21,598 nucleotides of DNA from a virus: IMG/VR virus record IMGVR_UViG_3300025323_000028, positions 1-21,598 of that record; one strand, 5' to 3'. The position numbers and the translations under genes were made by a program. Each line of letters opens with the position of its first letter. The first letter of the stretch is position 1. This document shows, piece by piece, positions 1-7,816 of the stretch. The notes beneath the pieces were generated by a model, which searched no databases, was not told the origin of the DNA, and was given only the letters and a program-made list of their open reading frames with translations.

Positions 1-1533
1 GACACCGAGGATCGGCAAGTGAGATCCCTTGCCGACCAGCTCTCCGAGTTGCGCGAGCTTGCCAAAAAGGAACAACTGAATGTTGTGGATGTATTCATAG
101 AAAAACAAACTGCCAAAACTCCAGGTAGGCCTGTTTTTGCTGAAATGATAGAGCGTATTGAGAAGGGTGAGGCTAATGGAATTCTCGCTTGGCATCCAGA
201 TAGGCTCGCTCGCAACTCGGTGGATGGTGGAAGGATCATCTACATGGTGGATACTGGCACCATCACCGACCTCAAGTTTCCAACTTTTTGGTTCGACGCT
301 ACGCCTCAAGGCAAATTTATGCTTTCTGTTTCTTTTTCGCAGAGCAAGTATTATGTTGATAACCTATCAGAAAATATAAAACGAGGACATCGACAAAAAC
401 TCAAAAATGGAATTTGGCCTCAAAAGGCACCACTCGGATATTTGAATGATAAGGTCACCAAAAATATCACCATTGATACCGAGAAAGCACCGCTCGTAGT
501 AAAAACCTTTGAGGCATATGCGACTGGCAATTTCACGTTTGCTCAAGTCCGCCAGAAAATTAATGATCTTGGACTCAAAGGTACTGGCGATGGTGTGCTT
601 GCTGTTTCTAACTTTCAGTACCTTTTGAAAAATCCCTTTTATCATGGCCTCATTCGATATGGTGGAGAATTCTATGAGGGTAAACACCCACCGATTATTT
701 CAAAGAAACTTTTTGATGATGTGCAGGAAGTAATGACACGAAAATCCAAACCTCATAGCAAAGGATTGAAACCATACGTATACCGTGGTTTATTTCACTG
801 TGGCGAGTGTGGGTGCTTCATTACTACTGAACAACAAAAAGGTCATAACTATTTGCGATGTACGAAGAGAAAAGGGGTTTGTTCGCAAAAATATGTTCGC
901 GAGGAAATCATCACTGCCAAAATGCAGGAGGAATTGAGAAAATATTCTTTAGCAGATGAAGTGGCGGACTGGCTGATTGCAGAGGTTGAGAAGGATAGTG
1001 TGACAGACAGCGCATCGTCGGGCATTCAGATTGGAAAAGTGAACAACGAGATCGCCATCATTGATGTGAAGCTCGACAAACTGATGACGGCATATCTTGA
1101 GAACGCTCTCACGCTTACAGAATATCAAGAAACTAAAAACAAATTGGTGACAGAGAAGCACGCCCTTAAAGACAAACTGAGTGCTTTTGAGCGATCTGCA
1201 ACAATTCGGTTCGAACCAGTCGTTAATTTCCTAAACGACTGTAAACAAGCCACTATTGTGGCAGAGAGCAACGATCCGACAAAAATTCGTGCACAAATTG
1301 AAAAAGTCGGTTCGAACCCACTCGTCCGCGACCGCACCCTCGTTTTTTCCGCACGTTCCCCGTGGATTTTTCTTTCAAAAATTCCCAAAAACGCCAACAA
1401 AGATGCGGGCGGGGCGGAAGGGGGGTTTCAGGGGGGAATTCCGCCCCGCCCTCCACATTCTGCGATTCTTTCTCCATTTTCTGCAGATTCTGAATTTTGC
1501 GCGAAATTGCGGTGGCGATTTCCGGAAGTTTGA
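1..1533 (+). CDS. Large serine recombinase (integrase), 5'-truncated by window edge
   Basis: Site-specific DNA integrase/resolvase. The frame is open to base 1 and the N-terminal catalytic Ser region lies outside the window. Counting from the GTG at 19: the rest of the resolvase fold with WHPDRLARN (58-66) and the helix-E-like GKFMLSVSFSQSKYYVDNLSENIKRG region split around 98-123; a Recombinase domain about 135-240; a zinc ribbon with C261, C264, C281 and C288 (GLFHCGECGCF); and a coiled coil about 335-395. This is the architecture of phiC31/TP901-type integrases. From about residue 445 the protein turns Gly/Pro-rich and unlike a folded domain, coinciding with a GC-rich palindrome, so the natural C-terminus may be run-on coding. 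It converges on the membrane protein gene at 1657-2202. Likely the phage integrase, although a separate element abutting the phage cannot be excluded. The CPR-like style is recognised by eye only. Confidence 0.93.
   Translation, partial: DTEDRQVRSLADQLSELRELAKKEQLNVVDVFIEKQTAKTPGRPVFAEMIERIEKGEANGILAWHPDRLARNSVDGGRIIYMVDTGTITDLKFPTFWFDATPQGKFMLSVSFSQSKYYVDNLSENIKRGHRQKLKNGIWPQKAPLGYLNDKVTKNITIDTEKAPLVVKTFEAYATGNFTFAQVRQKINDLGLKGTGDGVLAVSNFQYLLKNPFYHGLIRYGGEFYEGKHPPIISKKLFDDVQEVMTRKSKPHSKGLKPYVYRGLFHCGECGCFITTEQQKGHNYLRCTKRKGVCSQKYVREEIITAKMQEELRKYSLADEVADWLIAEVEKDSVTDSASSGIQIGKVNNEIAIIDVKLDKLMTAYLENALTLTEYQETKNKLVTEKHALKDKLSAFERSATIRFEPVVNFLNDCKQATIVAESNDPTKIRAQIEKVGSNPLVRDRTLVFSARSPWIFLSKIPKNANKDAGGAEGGFQGGIPPRPPHSAILSPFSADSEFCAKLRWRFPEV
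1407..1451. repeat. 13-bp perfect GC-rich inverted repeat with overlapping G-quadruplex motif
   Basis: GGGCGGGGCGGAA at 1407-1419 is the exact reverse complement of TTCCGCCCCGCCC at 1439-1451, with a 19-base loop. The plus strand from 1407 to 1436 also has G-tracts of 3, 4, 6 and 6 separated by 1, 5 and 5 bases, which satisfies the usual G-quadruplex rule. The two folds compete for the same bases. It lies inside the end of the recombinase frame. No T-tract follows on either strand, so it does not look like a standard terminator. Confidence 0.8.
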
Positions 1534-1552
1534 ACCGGTATTCGCCTTAAAG

Positions 1553-1668
1553 GCCTTATCTTATGGCCGTATTGATAAAATTATACGCCGTTTACGGTTA
1601 TTTTACAAGGAAAATCCAGCCTCCTTTGAGGTTCCGGCCTTTGCTCAAAAAGTCTACTAAGATAAGGC
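1553..1668. repeat. 11-bp inverted repeat spanning the gap between convergent genes
   Basis: GCCTTATCTTA at 1553-1563 is repeated in inverse as TAAGATAAGGC at 1658-1668, framing the 123-base gap between recombinase and membrane-protein stop codons. Between them lie smaller dyads: CGTAT (1568-1572) with ATACG (1583-1587), and CCGT-TT-ACGG (1588-1597). The spacing is too long for a simple terminator. It could be a recombination or attachment region, or chance. No second copy exists in the window to prove an att site. Confidence 0.4.
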
Positions 1669-2202
1669 TATTACTGCCGATACGAGTAAATAAATACCAA
1701 TGCTATTTAACACAAACGACAATAATGCAAATTGCCAAATCTTTATTTTTGAAAGACCGAGCAAGCCAATACCCACTTCATCCGGAATTGGTGACATAAT
1801 TATCAGTGCCCCCAATATCGAAAGGAATAAATTTGTTATTACACCGTCTCGTTTGAAAATAGACCGTTTAAAGACTCTATCAAAAAATGGGGACAGTTCC
1901 TTGAAGACGCCATCCTTAAAGACTTTAAAAATTACAAGATCGCCAAAAATTGCCCCCGCACCGGCCAATAAAGATATTTCAATGGGGTTCAGATAAGAGG
2001 CTAAGAGATACAATGCTAATGTGGCTGGGGCAACTGTAAAAATTGAAACAAAAAAAATCCCAGCAAGAAAAGCACCCAAATAACCCCATTCACCGAAGGA
2101 TGTTATGGCTGACTTAAAAAAAGGCAACTGTCCAATAATTAATGTCAGAATAAGTATCGACAGGGCTATTACTGTATTTTTGTATTTGAATTTAGACTTC
2201 AT
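1657..2202 (-). CDS. VTT/DedA-like small membrane protein (probable cargo gene)
   Basis: A 181-aa polytopic membrane protein, acting in the cytoplasmic membrane. Hydrophobic segments lie at about 9-28, 40-70, 76-95, 122-140 and 155-179. It has GAIFGD at 83-88 and MSPIPDEVG at 136-144, in the positions where SNARE-associated/VTT (DedA, TMEM64, YdjX) proteins carry their conserved Gly-rich and Pro-containing re-entrant motifs. Family members are linked to lipid scrambling or carrier recycling and to envelope homeostasis; the substrate here is unknown. The start is supported by a promoter 18 bases upstream and a very short leader without Shine-Dalgarno. The gene lies between holin and integrase, reads with the late genes, but has its own promoter. 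It is full length, so not an obvious insertion casualty. It could be a phage moron or a host gene at an element boundary. Confidence 0.7.
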   Translation of the reverse strand: MKSKFKYKNTVIALSILILTLIIGQLPFFKSAITSFGEWGYLGAFLAGIFFVSIFTVAPATLALYLLASYLNPIEISLLAGAGAIFGDLVIFKVFKDGVFKELSPFFDRVFKRSIFKRDGVITNLFLSILGALIIMSPIPDEVGIGLLGLSKIKIWQFALLSFVLNSIGIYLLVSAVIALS

Positions 2203-2220
2203 AAGAAAATATCTAAATTC

Positions 2221-2249
2221 ATTATATCAAAAATTTGAGCTTTAGTTAA
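2221..2249 (-). promoter_or_regulatory. Sigma70-like promoter for the VTT membrane protein gene
   Basis: On the minus strand, TTAACT (2249-2244) and a perfect TATAAT (2226-2221) are separated by exactly 17 bases. The -10 box ends 18 bases before the ATG at 2202, giving an expected leader of about 12 bases. The -35 box starts 3 bases after the holin stop codon, so the gene can be expressed independently of the late operon. Confidence 0.65.
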
Positions 2250-2252
2250 TTT

Positions 2253-2471
2253 TTAGAATTGATCACCCTTCATGTCCGTTTCCTCGATCAGCTTCCTTTC
2301 CTTCAGGTATCGGCTTACAGCATACCAAGCCGAGTTTACAAGTGGAATTAGCAGTGTCCAACGAGGATCATTCTGCACATAGGCCAAAATGATCGGCAAG
2401 ATTGACGAGACTCCGGAATAAAGAAAAACGATCGCTAGATGCTTTAATGCTTCTTTTTGTGGGGTTGTCAT
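2253..2471 (-). CDS. Putative holin
   Basis: A 72-aa protein that I call a holin from size, topology and position. It has one clear hydrophobic segment at about 10-32 (LAIVFLYSGVSSILPIILAY), a second amphipathic or hydrophobic stretch at about 39-55 (TLLIPLVNSAWYAVSRY), and a charged C-terminus (KERKLIEETDMKGD). Holins oligomerise in the cytoplasmic membrane and release or activate the endolysin. It starts 6 bases after the amidase stop codon and is the last gene of the late operon. I do not recognise a specific holin family. The start is preceded by TTAAACCACTATG, matching the local non-Shine-Dalgarno pattern. Confidence 0.6.
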   Translation of the reverse strand: MTTPQKEALKHLAIVFLYSGVSSILPIILAYVQNDPRWTLLIPLVNSAWYAVSRYLKERKLIEETDMKGDQF

Positions 2472-2477
2472 AGTGGT

Positions 2478-3047
2478 TTAATAAATTATCTTTTTAATGA
2501 TTGCCAGCCCTTCCTCAATTTTCCTTACACCCTCCTCGACTGAAGTGTTTGGTGTGTGGCCTCCAGCAAGGGCAACGAGTTCGTCCAATATTCTTTTATC
2601 GGTTGCTGGGCAATTCGGCTTTTTGGAATAAATTTCAAAGTGTCCGACAATGTGATCACGGTCGACCGGAATTTGCCAGCGTTGGCAGATCTCGTGGATC
2701 ATCATTGCACTCGCTTGTTTCATTGCTTCAGTCCAGATGTCGCTTGGCTTTCCATCGTGTTCGATCCCGATCGTATAGAGGTTAGGATTAATCTTTGGTT
2801 TTATAAACTTCCAAATTGGGGCATCTACACGGCCAGCATGCCAAGCAGTATCTTCCTCTTTGACATATTGATGCACTTCGCCATTTTTTCCGATGCCGTA
2901 GTGAGCACTTACTTGCGATGCTGGGTTTGTAAACCACGCATCGGTTCCGGCCAGCGTGCCGTCCATAATATGAATGACTATTGCTTCCGGCCGGTAACCA
3001 TTACGACCAACCCAGAAGTTAGGAGACTTTTTTTGAATGATGTTCAT
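2478..3047 (-). CDS. N-acetylmuramoyl-L-alanine amidase (Amidase_2/PGRP endolysin)
   Basis: A 189-aa zinc amidase cleaving the lactyl-amide bond between MurNAc and L-Ala of peptidoglycan; the phage endolysin. The type 2 amidase fold covers about 18-160. Zinc ligands are H26 (VIHIMDG), H136 (IVGHFEIY) and C146 (PNCPA), with Y50 (SAHYGI) at the usual catalytic tyrosine position and WHAGR at 69-73. The short tail (162-189) is helical and could be a minor anchor; there is no recognisable wall-binding repeat. No signal peptide, so export depends on the adjacent holin. It sits between the XhlA-like gene and the holin gene, completing a three-gene lysis cassette. The start follows AAAACTATG. Confidence 0.9.
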   Translation of the reverse strand: MNIIQKKSPNFWVGRNGYRPEAIVIHIMDGTLAGTDAWFTNPASQVSAHYGIGKNGEVHQYVKEEDTAWHAGRVDAPIWKFIKPKINPNLYTIGIEHDGKPSDIWTEAMKQASAMMIHEICQRWQIPVDRDHIVGHFEIYSKKPNCPATDKRILDELVALAGGHTPNTSVEEGVRKIEEGLAIIKKIIY

Positions 3048-3051
3048 AGTT

Positions 3052-3279
3052 TTATTTGTTAAGGGTTACTAATAAATTAATCAGGGCGGTGATCAATCCT
3101 CCAACCGATGCTGTTGCTAATATCCAAAAGAAACGCTTGAGCCAATCAACATCGGTACTTACTTTTGTCAGATCGGTTTGCATATGGACGAGGTGGTTAT
3201 CCTTGATTTCGTTCACCGTCTTTTCTACACGGTCGAGACGATCATCTTGTATTTTATTTTGATAGGCTGTTCTTTCCAT
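3052..3279 (-). CDS. XhlA-like holin-associated membrane protein
   Basis: A 75-aa protein with a charged heptad-rich N-terminus (about 8-45, RLDRVEKTVNEIKDNHLV) and one C-terminal membrane segment (about 50-72, FFWILATASVGGLITALINL). This is the layout of the XhlA/haemolysin-type holin accessory family. It is expected in the cytoplasmic membrane, working with the endolysin and holin downstream. I chose the ATG at 3279: the frame stays open to 3423, but that extension would overlap the 1058-aa gene by about 140 bases, whereas 3279 sits 4 bases after that gene's stop codon. Could also be a pinholin or Rz-like factor. Confidence 0.65.
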   Translation of the reverse strand: MERTAYQNKIQDDRLDRVEKTVNEIKDNHLVHMQTDLTKVSTDVDWLKRFFWILATASVGGLITALINLLVTLNK

Positions 3280-3283
3280 ATTG

Positions 3284-6200
3284 TTATTTCGGCACATATA
3301 CCGAGTCGAATCTGTTGATGAGACCTCTACCTTCCAATTTTTCCTCGATTCGGTCTTGGATATCTCGATCACGCCAGAACTTTTCTTTTTCCATGTCGAC
3401 TGATTTTGCTTTTGCACCGACAAGCCCGTACAAAAATTTCACGACTCCTGATGTGTTGTCATCGGAGAGTTTTCCGGCCGTGGTGTAGAATCTCCCCAAC
3501 GCAGTGTTTAAGAAGTGGAGTTTATAAGCATTCGCTCGATAGCTAACATTTCCGCTTTTATCTTTGTGTTCGCTGACCTCTAACCAATCACGCAATCCGG
3601 GAACGGCATTCACGAACGGATAGACACGGCTTCCTTCTTTGATTGGCTCACCGGTGAATAGGTTCTGTCCGGTGGCCGCCTCAATCGGATATTTCAGGAT
3701 CGGTGATAATTCGCCAACCATGCTGGCCAATGTTCGTTGTGGGCTTCCTTTATAAAGGCGGTTTATATCCTCGACCGGCAGACCTAAACCGTAGAGGTAT
3801 TGCGAGAATCCGTTTTTTTCGCCAAGTCGGACCGGCAATCCCTCTCGCATGTACGGAGGTAAATATTGGAATTCCTCTTTGGCTTTTTCTTTGTCGACTT
3901 GTAGATTGTCTACAAATTTACCGAGAGAGGCGTACTTACCGGGTTGCTTTACTATTTGCTCGAGCTGAAGTGGAATGTTGCCACGAGTCCATCGGTAAAA
4001 TGGCAACAGTCGCTTCATAATGTTTTGCTCGAAAGGTGCGAGTGCTTCCGGTGCGTAGTCGAAGTGGAATTGGAATACCGATTTCGCGGCTTGCTCTGGT
4101 GCATCGCCTTTGACTAAGCGATCCACAAATAGAGGCAGACGCAATCGGTTCTCGGTAATCTCCATTGCATTTTTAGGCAAATCCATAAGTTTGCCGACAG
4201 CACCTTTATTGACATCTTTTTCAACCTCACGCATTACATCCAAGTAACCGGGCTGTCCTACTACTCCCAACTTTTCGGCAATTTCTTTTATTTGCTGGTA
4301 GGTGTATTTCGTACCCAGTTTGGTTGTGATCGTTCCTTTGACTCCTCGAGCAATCTGATCGCCCTGGAGATATCGAGCAGGGTTTTTGACCCCGGCTATA
4401 AAGTTATTGAAAATTCCACCAATTGAATTTCGGACATGGAATGCAGGAAACCATCCGGTCACTGATCCTTTCCAGAATCCGAGAGCTTTGTCGTAGATTT
4501 TAAGGAATCCCTTTGTCGCTTCATCGCTCGTCAGTACCTTATAAGTTTCCTCGACATGCTTCACGATCTGCTCTGGCAAAAGCACGCCCTTAAGTTGAGG
4601 TACGGTACTTTCGATATACCGCATTCCATTGTCGAAGATTGGTTTTGCAGTCTCTTTTTTCACCATCTGTCCACTGATCGGATGTTTGTGTTCCTTGGTG
4701 ACCATTTCGGCTTGCTTCCCGAATTGCTTCCCGACATCGGTCAGGAAATCATAAGTATTCACGGCTTTTATGTGTTCGGCTTTGCGAGCACCAAACGCTT
4801 TGAATGCGTCTTGCTCAAAGAGCTTCACGCCGTGAGTTTTGCGGAAGTAACTATTGATATTTACGAGCGTATCATCGAGTGTTCGAGTTTTTGCGAACGG
4901 AGTGCTTACTCTCGTCTTTTGCAAAAGCTCTTGTGCGACATCACTATTATTTTGTAAGAACTCCCGACCCTCTGGTGTCAGGTAGTGGCGAAGATAATCT
5001 GGCAGAGTGTAGTCGAGGAGACCCCTTTCTTTTTCTTTAGTGGCAAAAGTTTTGTGTTGATCTCTTATAAAGTCAGTAATTTCATTTATAACCTTGTTGC
5101 CAGCTTGAGCAGTATCATCATTAACTTTCATTATTCCGTTCCAATAAGGCTTCGGAACTTTCACGGCCGTTCCGGAATATAGACGACCTTGATCCTTTCG
5201 GCCGGTATATAGCATCGCATCAAGTAATTCATCGCCTTGGCTTTCCGGCATTATGAAGTATTGGACTTTTCCTTTCTTGATAACTATTGGACTTGGAAGA
5301 CCTCCAGCATTTTTAAACTTCATTGAGCCGTCTTTAACTTTTACAAAAACATCAACATCGTTCGGTTTTAATTTCCCCTCAACGGACGAACCGAACACTT
5401 TCATGTCTACTATATTGTTGCGATCTACTCCTTTAATGTCGCCAAGATCAACACCCTTAACCATATCCTTGATTGGTTCAAGAGCTCTCGGCAAAGGTAT
5501 TTGAGGTTTAGGTACATTCTCAAGGATTTTTCCGACTTCAATTCCGGCTTTATCTCCCAATTCTTTTTTGGCAGTTTTCCCCAAAGCGGATACTTCCTCA
5601 ACAGCTTTGCCAACTTCCGATCTTGTTGCTTTGCTGAATGCAGAAAATTTATCGACATAGTCCTCGCCGATTCGTCCCGGCAATTCTTTGATGCTTTTAA
5701 ATGGCACGAATGCTTTACCAGCTAGGTCTTTTGCACCCTCGTACAATTTTCCGACTACAGGAGTTTTTTCAGCGAGCCAGTCTACCGCCTTGAATGGTGC
5801 AGTCACGGCCGATCGTGGCAGTATTTGTTTGCCAGCGAATTTCAAACCGCCCTTTGCGAGAAACTTTTCGCCACCCTCTGCGAGTACCTTTTCGGCGAGC
5901 ATCTTTCTTGCACCTTGTTCACCGACTTCAAGAATCGACTTCTTAAGCAGTGATGTTCCGGTCTTACTCAACACCACCGTGCCAGCTTTGGTTGCGAGTT
6001 TTGCGCCAGCTCCGTAACCAAAACTTAGATAAGTTGTTGGATCAAGTAGTATGTCTGCAATAAATCCACCGACCTTGCTTTTGATACCGAGTGCTTCAGA
6101 TGGTTGGATATGTTCTTTAATTCCGGCCTTGATTCCTTTTCCACTTATAAGACCGCCAACGGCATATCCTCCGGTGTTGAGTACATGGAGAATTTTTTGT

Positions 6201-6460
6201 AGTGTTGATTCCTTGGGTTGAGTGGAGGATACATCCACATTATTTTGCAAAGCAAAATCTCGCAGTCCCTCGACTGTTGTCACATTCGGTTTTCCGGCCG
6301 TTTTCTCTACCTCGGTCGTCACAAACTTTCCCTCGGCATTTTTTTGATACTTTACTGCGGTACCGGCCGATGATGGTTTTGATGTCGTGAGTGGAGGAGA
6401 GACCGGCGCAGAACCGGTATTTATGTATTTTCCTGTTTTAGGGTCTTTAGTGTAAGCCAT
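3284..6460 (-). CDS. Large internal virion (ejection) protein with nucleotidyltransferase signature
   Basis: 1058 aa, the largest protein here; no full-length family recognised. Regions: a low-complexity basic start (1-60); a Gly/Ala-rich, helical, possibly membrane-active part (95-260); a pol-beta type NTase signature F356-G357-S358-x9-D368-V-D370-V, matching hG[GS]x9-13Dh[DE]h; then a long helical part with WFPAFHVRNSIGGIFNN (670-686) and FDYAPEALAPFEQ...LLPFYRWTRGNIPLQ (800-832). The latter two patterns recur in very large phage and mobile-element 'polyvalent' proteins thought to be packaged and injected with DNA. The third acidic residue expected on the next NTase strand is not evident (GKVQYFIM at 397-404), so activity is uncertain. 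Location after the adaptor/nozzle and LysM genes and before lysis fits an internal core or ejection protein, like T7 gp15/gp16. It lacks the long coiled coil of a tape measure. Confidence 0.6.
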   Translation of the reverse strand: MAYTKDPKTGKYINTGSAPVSPPLTTSKPSSAGTAVKYQKNAEGKFVTTEVEKTAGKPNVTTVEGLRDFALQNNVDVSSTQPKESTLQKILHVLNTGGYAVGGLISGKGIKAGIKEHIQPSEALGIKSKVGGFIADILLDPTTYLSFGYGAGAKLATKAGTVVLSKTGTSLLKKSILEVGEQGARKMLAEKVLAEGGEKFLAKGGLKFAGKQILPRSAVTAPFKAVDWLAEKTPVVGKLYEGAKDLAGKAFVPFKSIKELPGRIGEDYVDKFSAFSKATRSEVGKAVEEVSALGKTAKKELGDKAGIEVGKILENVPKPQIPLPRALEPIKDMVKGVDLGDIKGVDRNNIVDMKVFGSSVEGKLKPNDVDVFVKVKDGSMKFKNAGGLPSPIVIKKGKVQYFIMPESQGDELLDAMLYTGRKDQGRLYSGTAVKVPKPYWNGIMKVNDDTAQAGNKVINEITDFIRDQHKTFATKEKERGLLDYTLPDYLRHYLTPEGREFLQNNSDVAQELLQKTRVSTPFAKTRTLDDTLVNINSYFRKTHGVKLFEQDAFKAFGARKAEHIKAVNTYDFLTDVGKQFGKQAEMVTKEHKHPISGQMVKKETAKPIFDNGMRYIESTVPQLKGVLLPEQIVKHVEETYKVLTSDEATKGFLKIYDKALGFWKGSVTGWFPAFHVRNSIGGIFNNFIAGVKNPARYLQGDQIARGVKGTITTKLGTKYTYQQIKEIAEKLGVVGQPGYLDVMREVEKDVNKGAVGKLMDLPKNAMEITENRLRLPLFVDRLVKGDAPEQAAKSVFQFHFDYAPEALAPFEQNIMKRLLPFYRWTRGNIPLQLEQIVKQPGKYASLGKFVDNLQVDKEKAKEEFQYLPPYMREGLPVRLGEKNGFSQYLYGLGLPVEDINRLYKGSPQRTLASMVGELSPILKYPIEAATGQNLFTGEPIKEGSRVYPFVNAVPGLRDWLEVSEHKDKSGNVSYRANAYKLHFLNTALGRFYTTAGKLSDDNTSGVVKFLYGLVGAKAKSVDMEKEKFWRDRDIQDRIEEKLEGRGLINRFDSVYVPK

Positions 6461-6466
6461 AGCATT

Positions 6467-7810
6467 TTAATTTCCGATACCGAAGAGTCCTTTGAAGAAG
6501 TTTTTGCTGGTGTTAAATCCTGACTTCGCAATGTTCGGTATCTTTTGTGTGAATACATCTTTGACCCCAGCACCAAAATCTTGAGCGGTTATCTTTGGCT
6601 GACTTGATTTCAACGCTTGAGCCGCCACCGCATCGGCTTGCTGTTGTGCGTTCGCTTCAGAAATAATCTGATCTCGTTTCTGAAGGACTTGCGCTCGGAT
6701 GTTTTGAGGTACATTACTTGCGGTGAAGTTTGGGTTATTTAGAAGTTCAAGTGCGTAGGCTTCCACATCACTTGCCGAACCTCCGGCATCTGATCCGCTA
6801 CCGGTCGTTTTCTTTGTACCAGTTACTTTCGTACCGGCGATATCAAGCACCGTTCCAGCTGGTGTGTCGTTGGCGAGACCGGCAAGTTTAATCGCTCGAT
6901 CAATAACATCTTGAGCATCTTTCTTTTCCTGCTCTTTGCCGTATTTGGCGGAGTCAATAATGTTGGTGACATCTTTTTCAGAAGCACCGAATACTTGACT
7001 CAATAAATCACCCAGCACGCCGTATTGATCCTTTTGGAATCCGAGAGTTTTTTCAGCCACCGTTAATGGCAAAGTCGAATCCTCGTATTGCATTCCGGCA
7101 ATTTCTTTTGCCGAAGTTTCGGCAGTACCCATTTGAGTGGCAAGTTTATTTCTTTCATTGAGTAGTTTTCTGTATTCATCTATAAGTGGTTGTTTTTCTG
7201 AAGCGACCAATCTTTGAGTTTGGCTTTCTGTTACCAGACCATTGCTTGCAACGGTTCGGTCTCTGATATCTTTTTCCGAACTATTGATTGACTCCTCCAT
7301 TGTGGCCAATCGATTGTCCAAGCTTTGCAGGTTTGTCTGCATTGTATCGAGCCCTCGCTTAGTTCTTTCTTGTTGGTAGATGTCTGACTTTTTAGGCAAA
7401 TTCTTTAGAGTATCGAGGTAGGAGGTCTGACTGTCTTGCATGCTTTTTAGGGTGGAATCAAGGCCTAAGTCGGACCGGTATTGTTTAAGCAAAGAAGTGT
7501 TAGAAGGCACTTCAGTCCCATACAGGGTGCTTTTGGCTGGCACAGAGCTTGTCCCCGGGCTCGAATTTTGGGCAACGGGTGGTGTTACTGTCGAAGAAGG
7601 TGTCACGGTGGGACTTGGGCTCGGAACGCTCGCCTTAGGGGCAACAACGGGTGAAGCCGGAATTCCGGGTAAATTCAAAGCTGATCCGGCATATATCAGG
7701 TTCGGATTCTTGATCGTTGGATTTGCTTTTAGTAAGGCATCCAGCGTGGTGCCTTGTTGTTTGGCGATTCCCGATAAGGTTTGACCTTTTTGGATTGTTA
7801 TCGTTGCCAT
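6467..7810 (-). CDS. LysM-domain virion protein
   Basis: A 447-aa protein. Residues 3-48 form one LysM domain (QKGQTLSGIAKQQGTTLDAL, then NLIYAGSALNLPG), which binds GlcNAc-containing peptidoglycan. A Pro/Ser/Thr-rich linker spans about 50-105. A strongly helical, coiled-coil-prone segment follows at 105-235, then mixed helical sequence with a Gly/Ser-rich patch near 337-348. There is no signal peptide and no catalytic wall domain. Lying between the nozzle candidate and the giant internal protein, it is most likely a virion or ejection protein that docks on the cell wall during entry. The start follows TTAAAAACCTATG. The family of the C-terminal region is not recognised. Confidence 0.7.
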   Translation of the reverse strand: MATITIQKGQTLSGIAKQQGTTLDALLKANPTIKNPNLIYAGSALNLPGIPASPVVAPKASVPSPSPTVTPSSTVTPPVAQNSSPGTSSVPAKSTLYGTEVPSNTSLLKQYRSDLGLDSTLKSMQDSQTSYLDTLKNLPKKSDIYQQERTKRGLDTMQTNLQSLDNRLATMEESINSSEKDIRDRTVASNGLVTESQTQRLVASEKQPLIDEYRKLLNERNKLATQMGTAETSAKEIAGMQYEDSTLPLTVAEKTLGFQKDQYGVLGDLLSQVFGASEKDVTNIIDSAKYGKEQEKKDAQDVIDRAIKLAGLANDTPAGTVLDIAGTKVTGTKKTTGSGSDAGGSASDVEAYALELLNNPNFTASNVPQNIRAQVLQKRDQIISEANAQQQADAVAAQALKSSQPKITAQDFGAGVKDVFTQKIPNIAKSGFNTSKNFFKGLFGIGN

Positions 7811-7816
7811 AGGTTT

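Noticed and set aside
1206-1318. TCGGTTCGAACC occurs twice (1206-1217 and 1307-1318), like a tRNA T-loop.
   Set aside because: The flanks do not form a T-stem or acceptor stem on either strand, and both copies lie in conserved integrase coding sequence. GGTTCGAACC is simply palindromic, and a role as recombinase site is unsupported.
1256-1660. A 134-codon plus-strand frame overlapping the integrase end.
   Set aside because: It runs in another frame of the integrase, is rich in Phe/Arg/Lys from the base composition, and shows no domain. A frameshifted continuation of the integrase could not be supported.
2556-3062. A 168-codon plus-strand frame opposite the amidase gene.
   Set aside because: The amidase on the other strand has all zinc-binding residues, and this frame shows no motif; it is an antisense shadow.
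3052-3423. A longer version of the XhlA-like gene starting at 3423.
   Set aside because: The extension is antiframe to the end of the 1058-aa gene in the same strand and adds polar, non-homologous-looking sequence. ATG 3279 lies just after that gene's stop codon.
3284-6460. The 1058-aa protein as a tape measure protein.
   Set aside because: It lacks long coiled coils and regular repeats, lies after the adaptor/nozzle genes next to lysis, and has an NTase motif plus patterns of injected polyvalent proteins.
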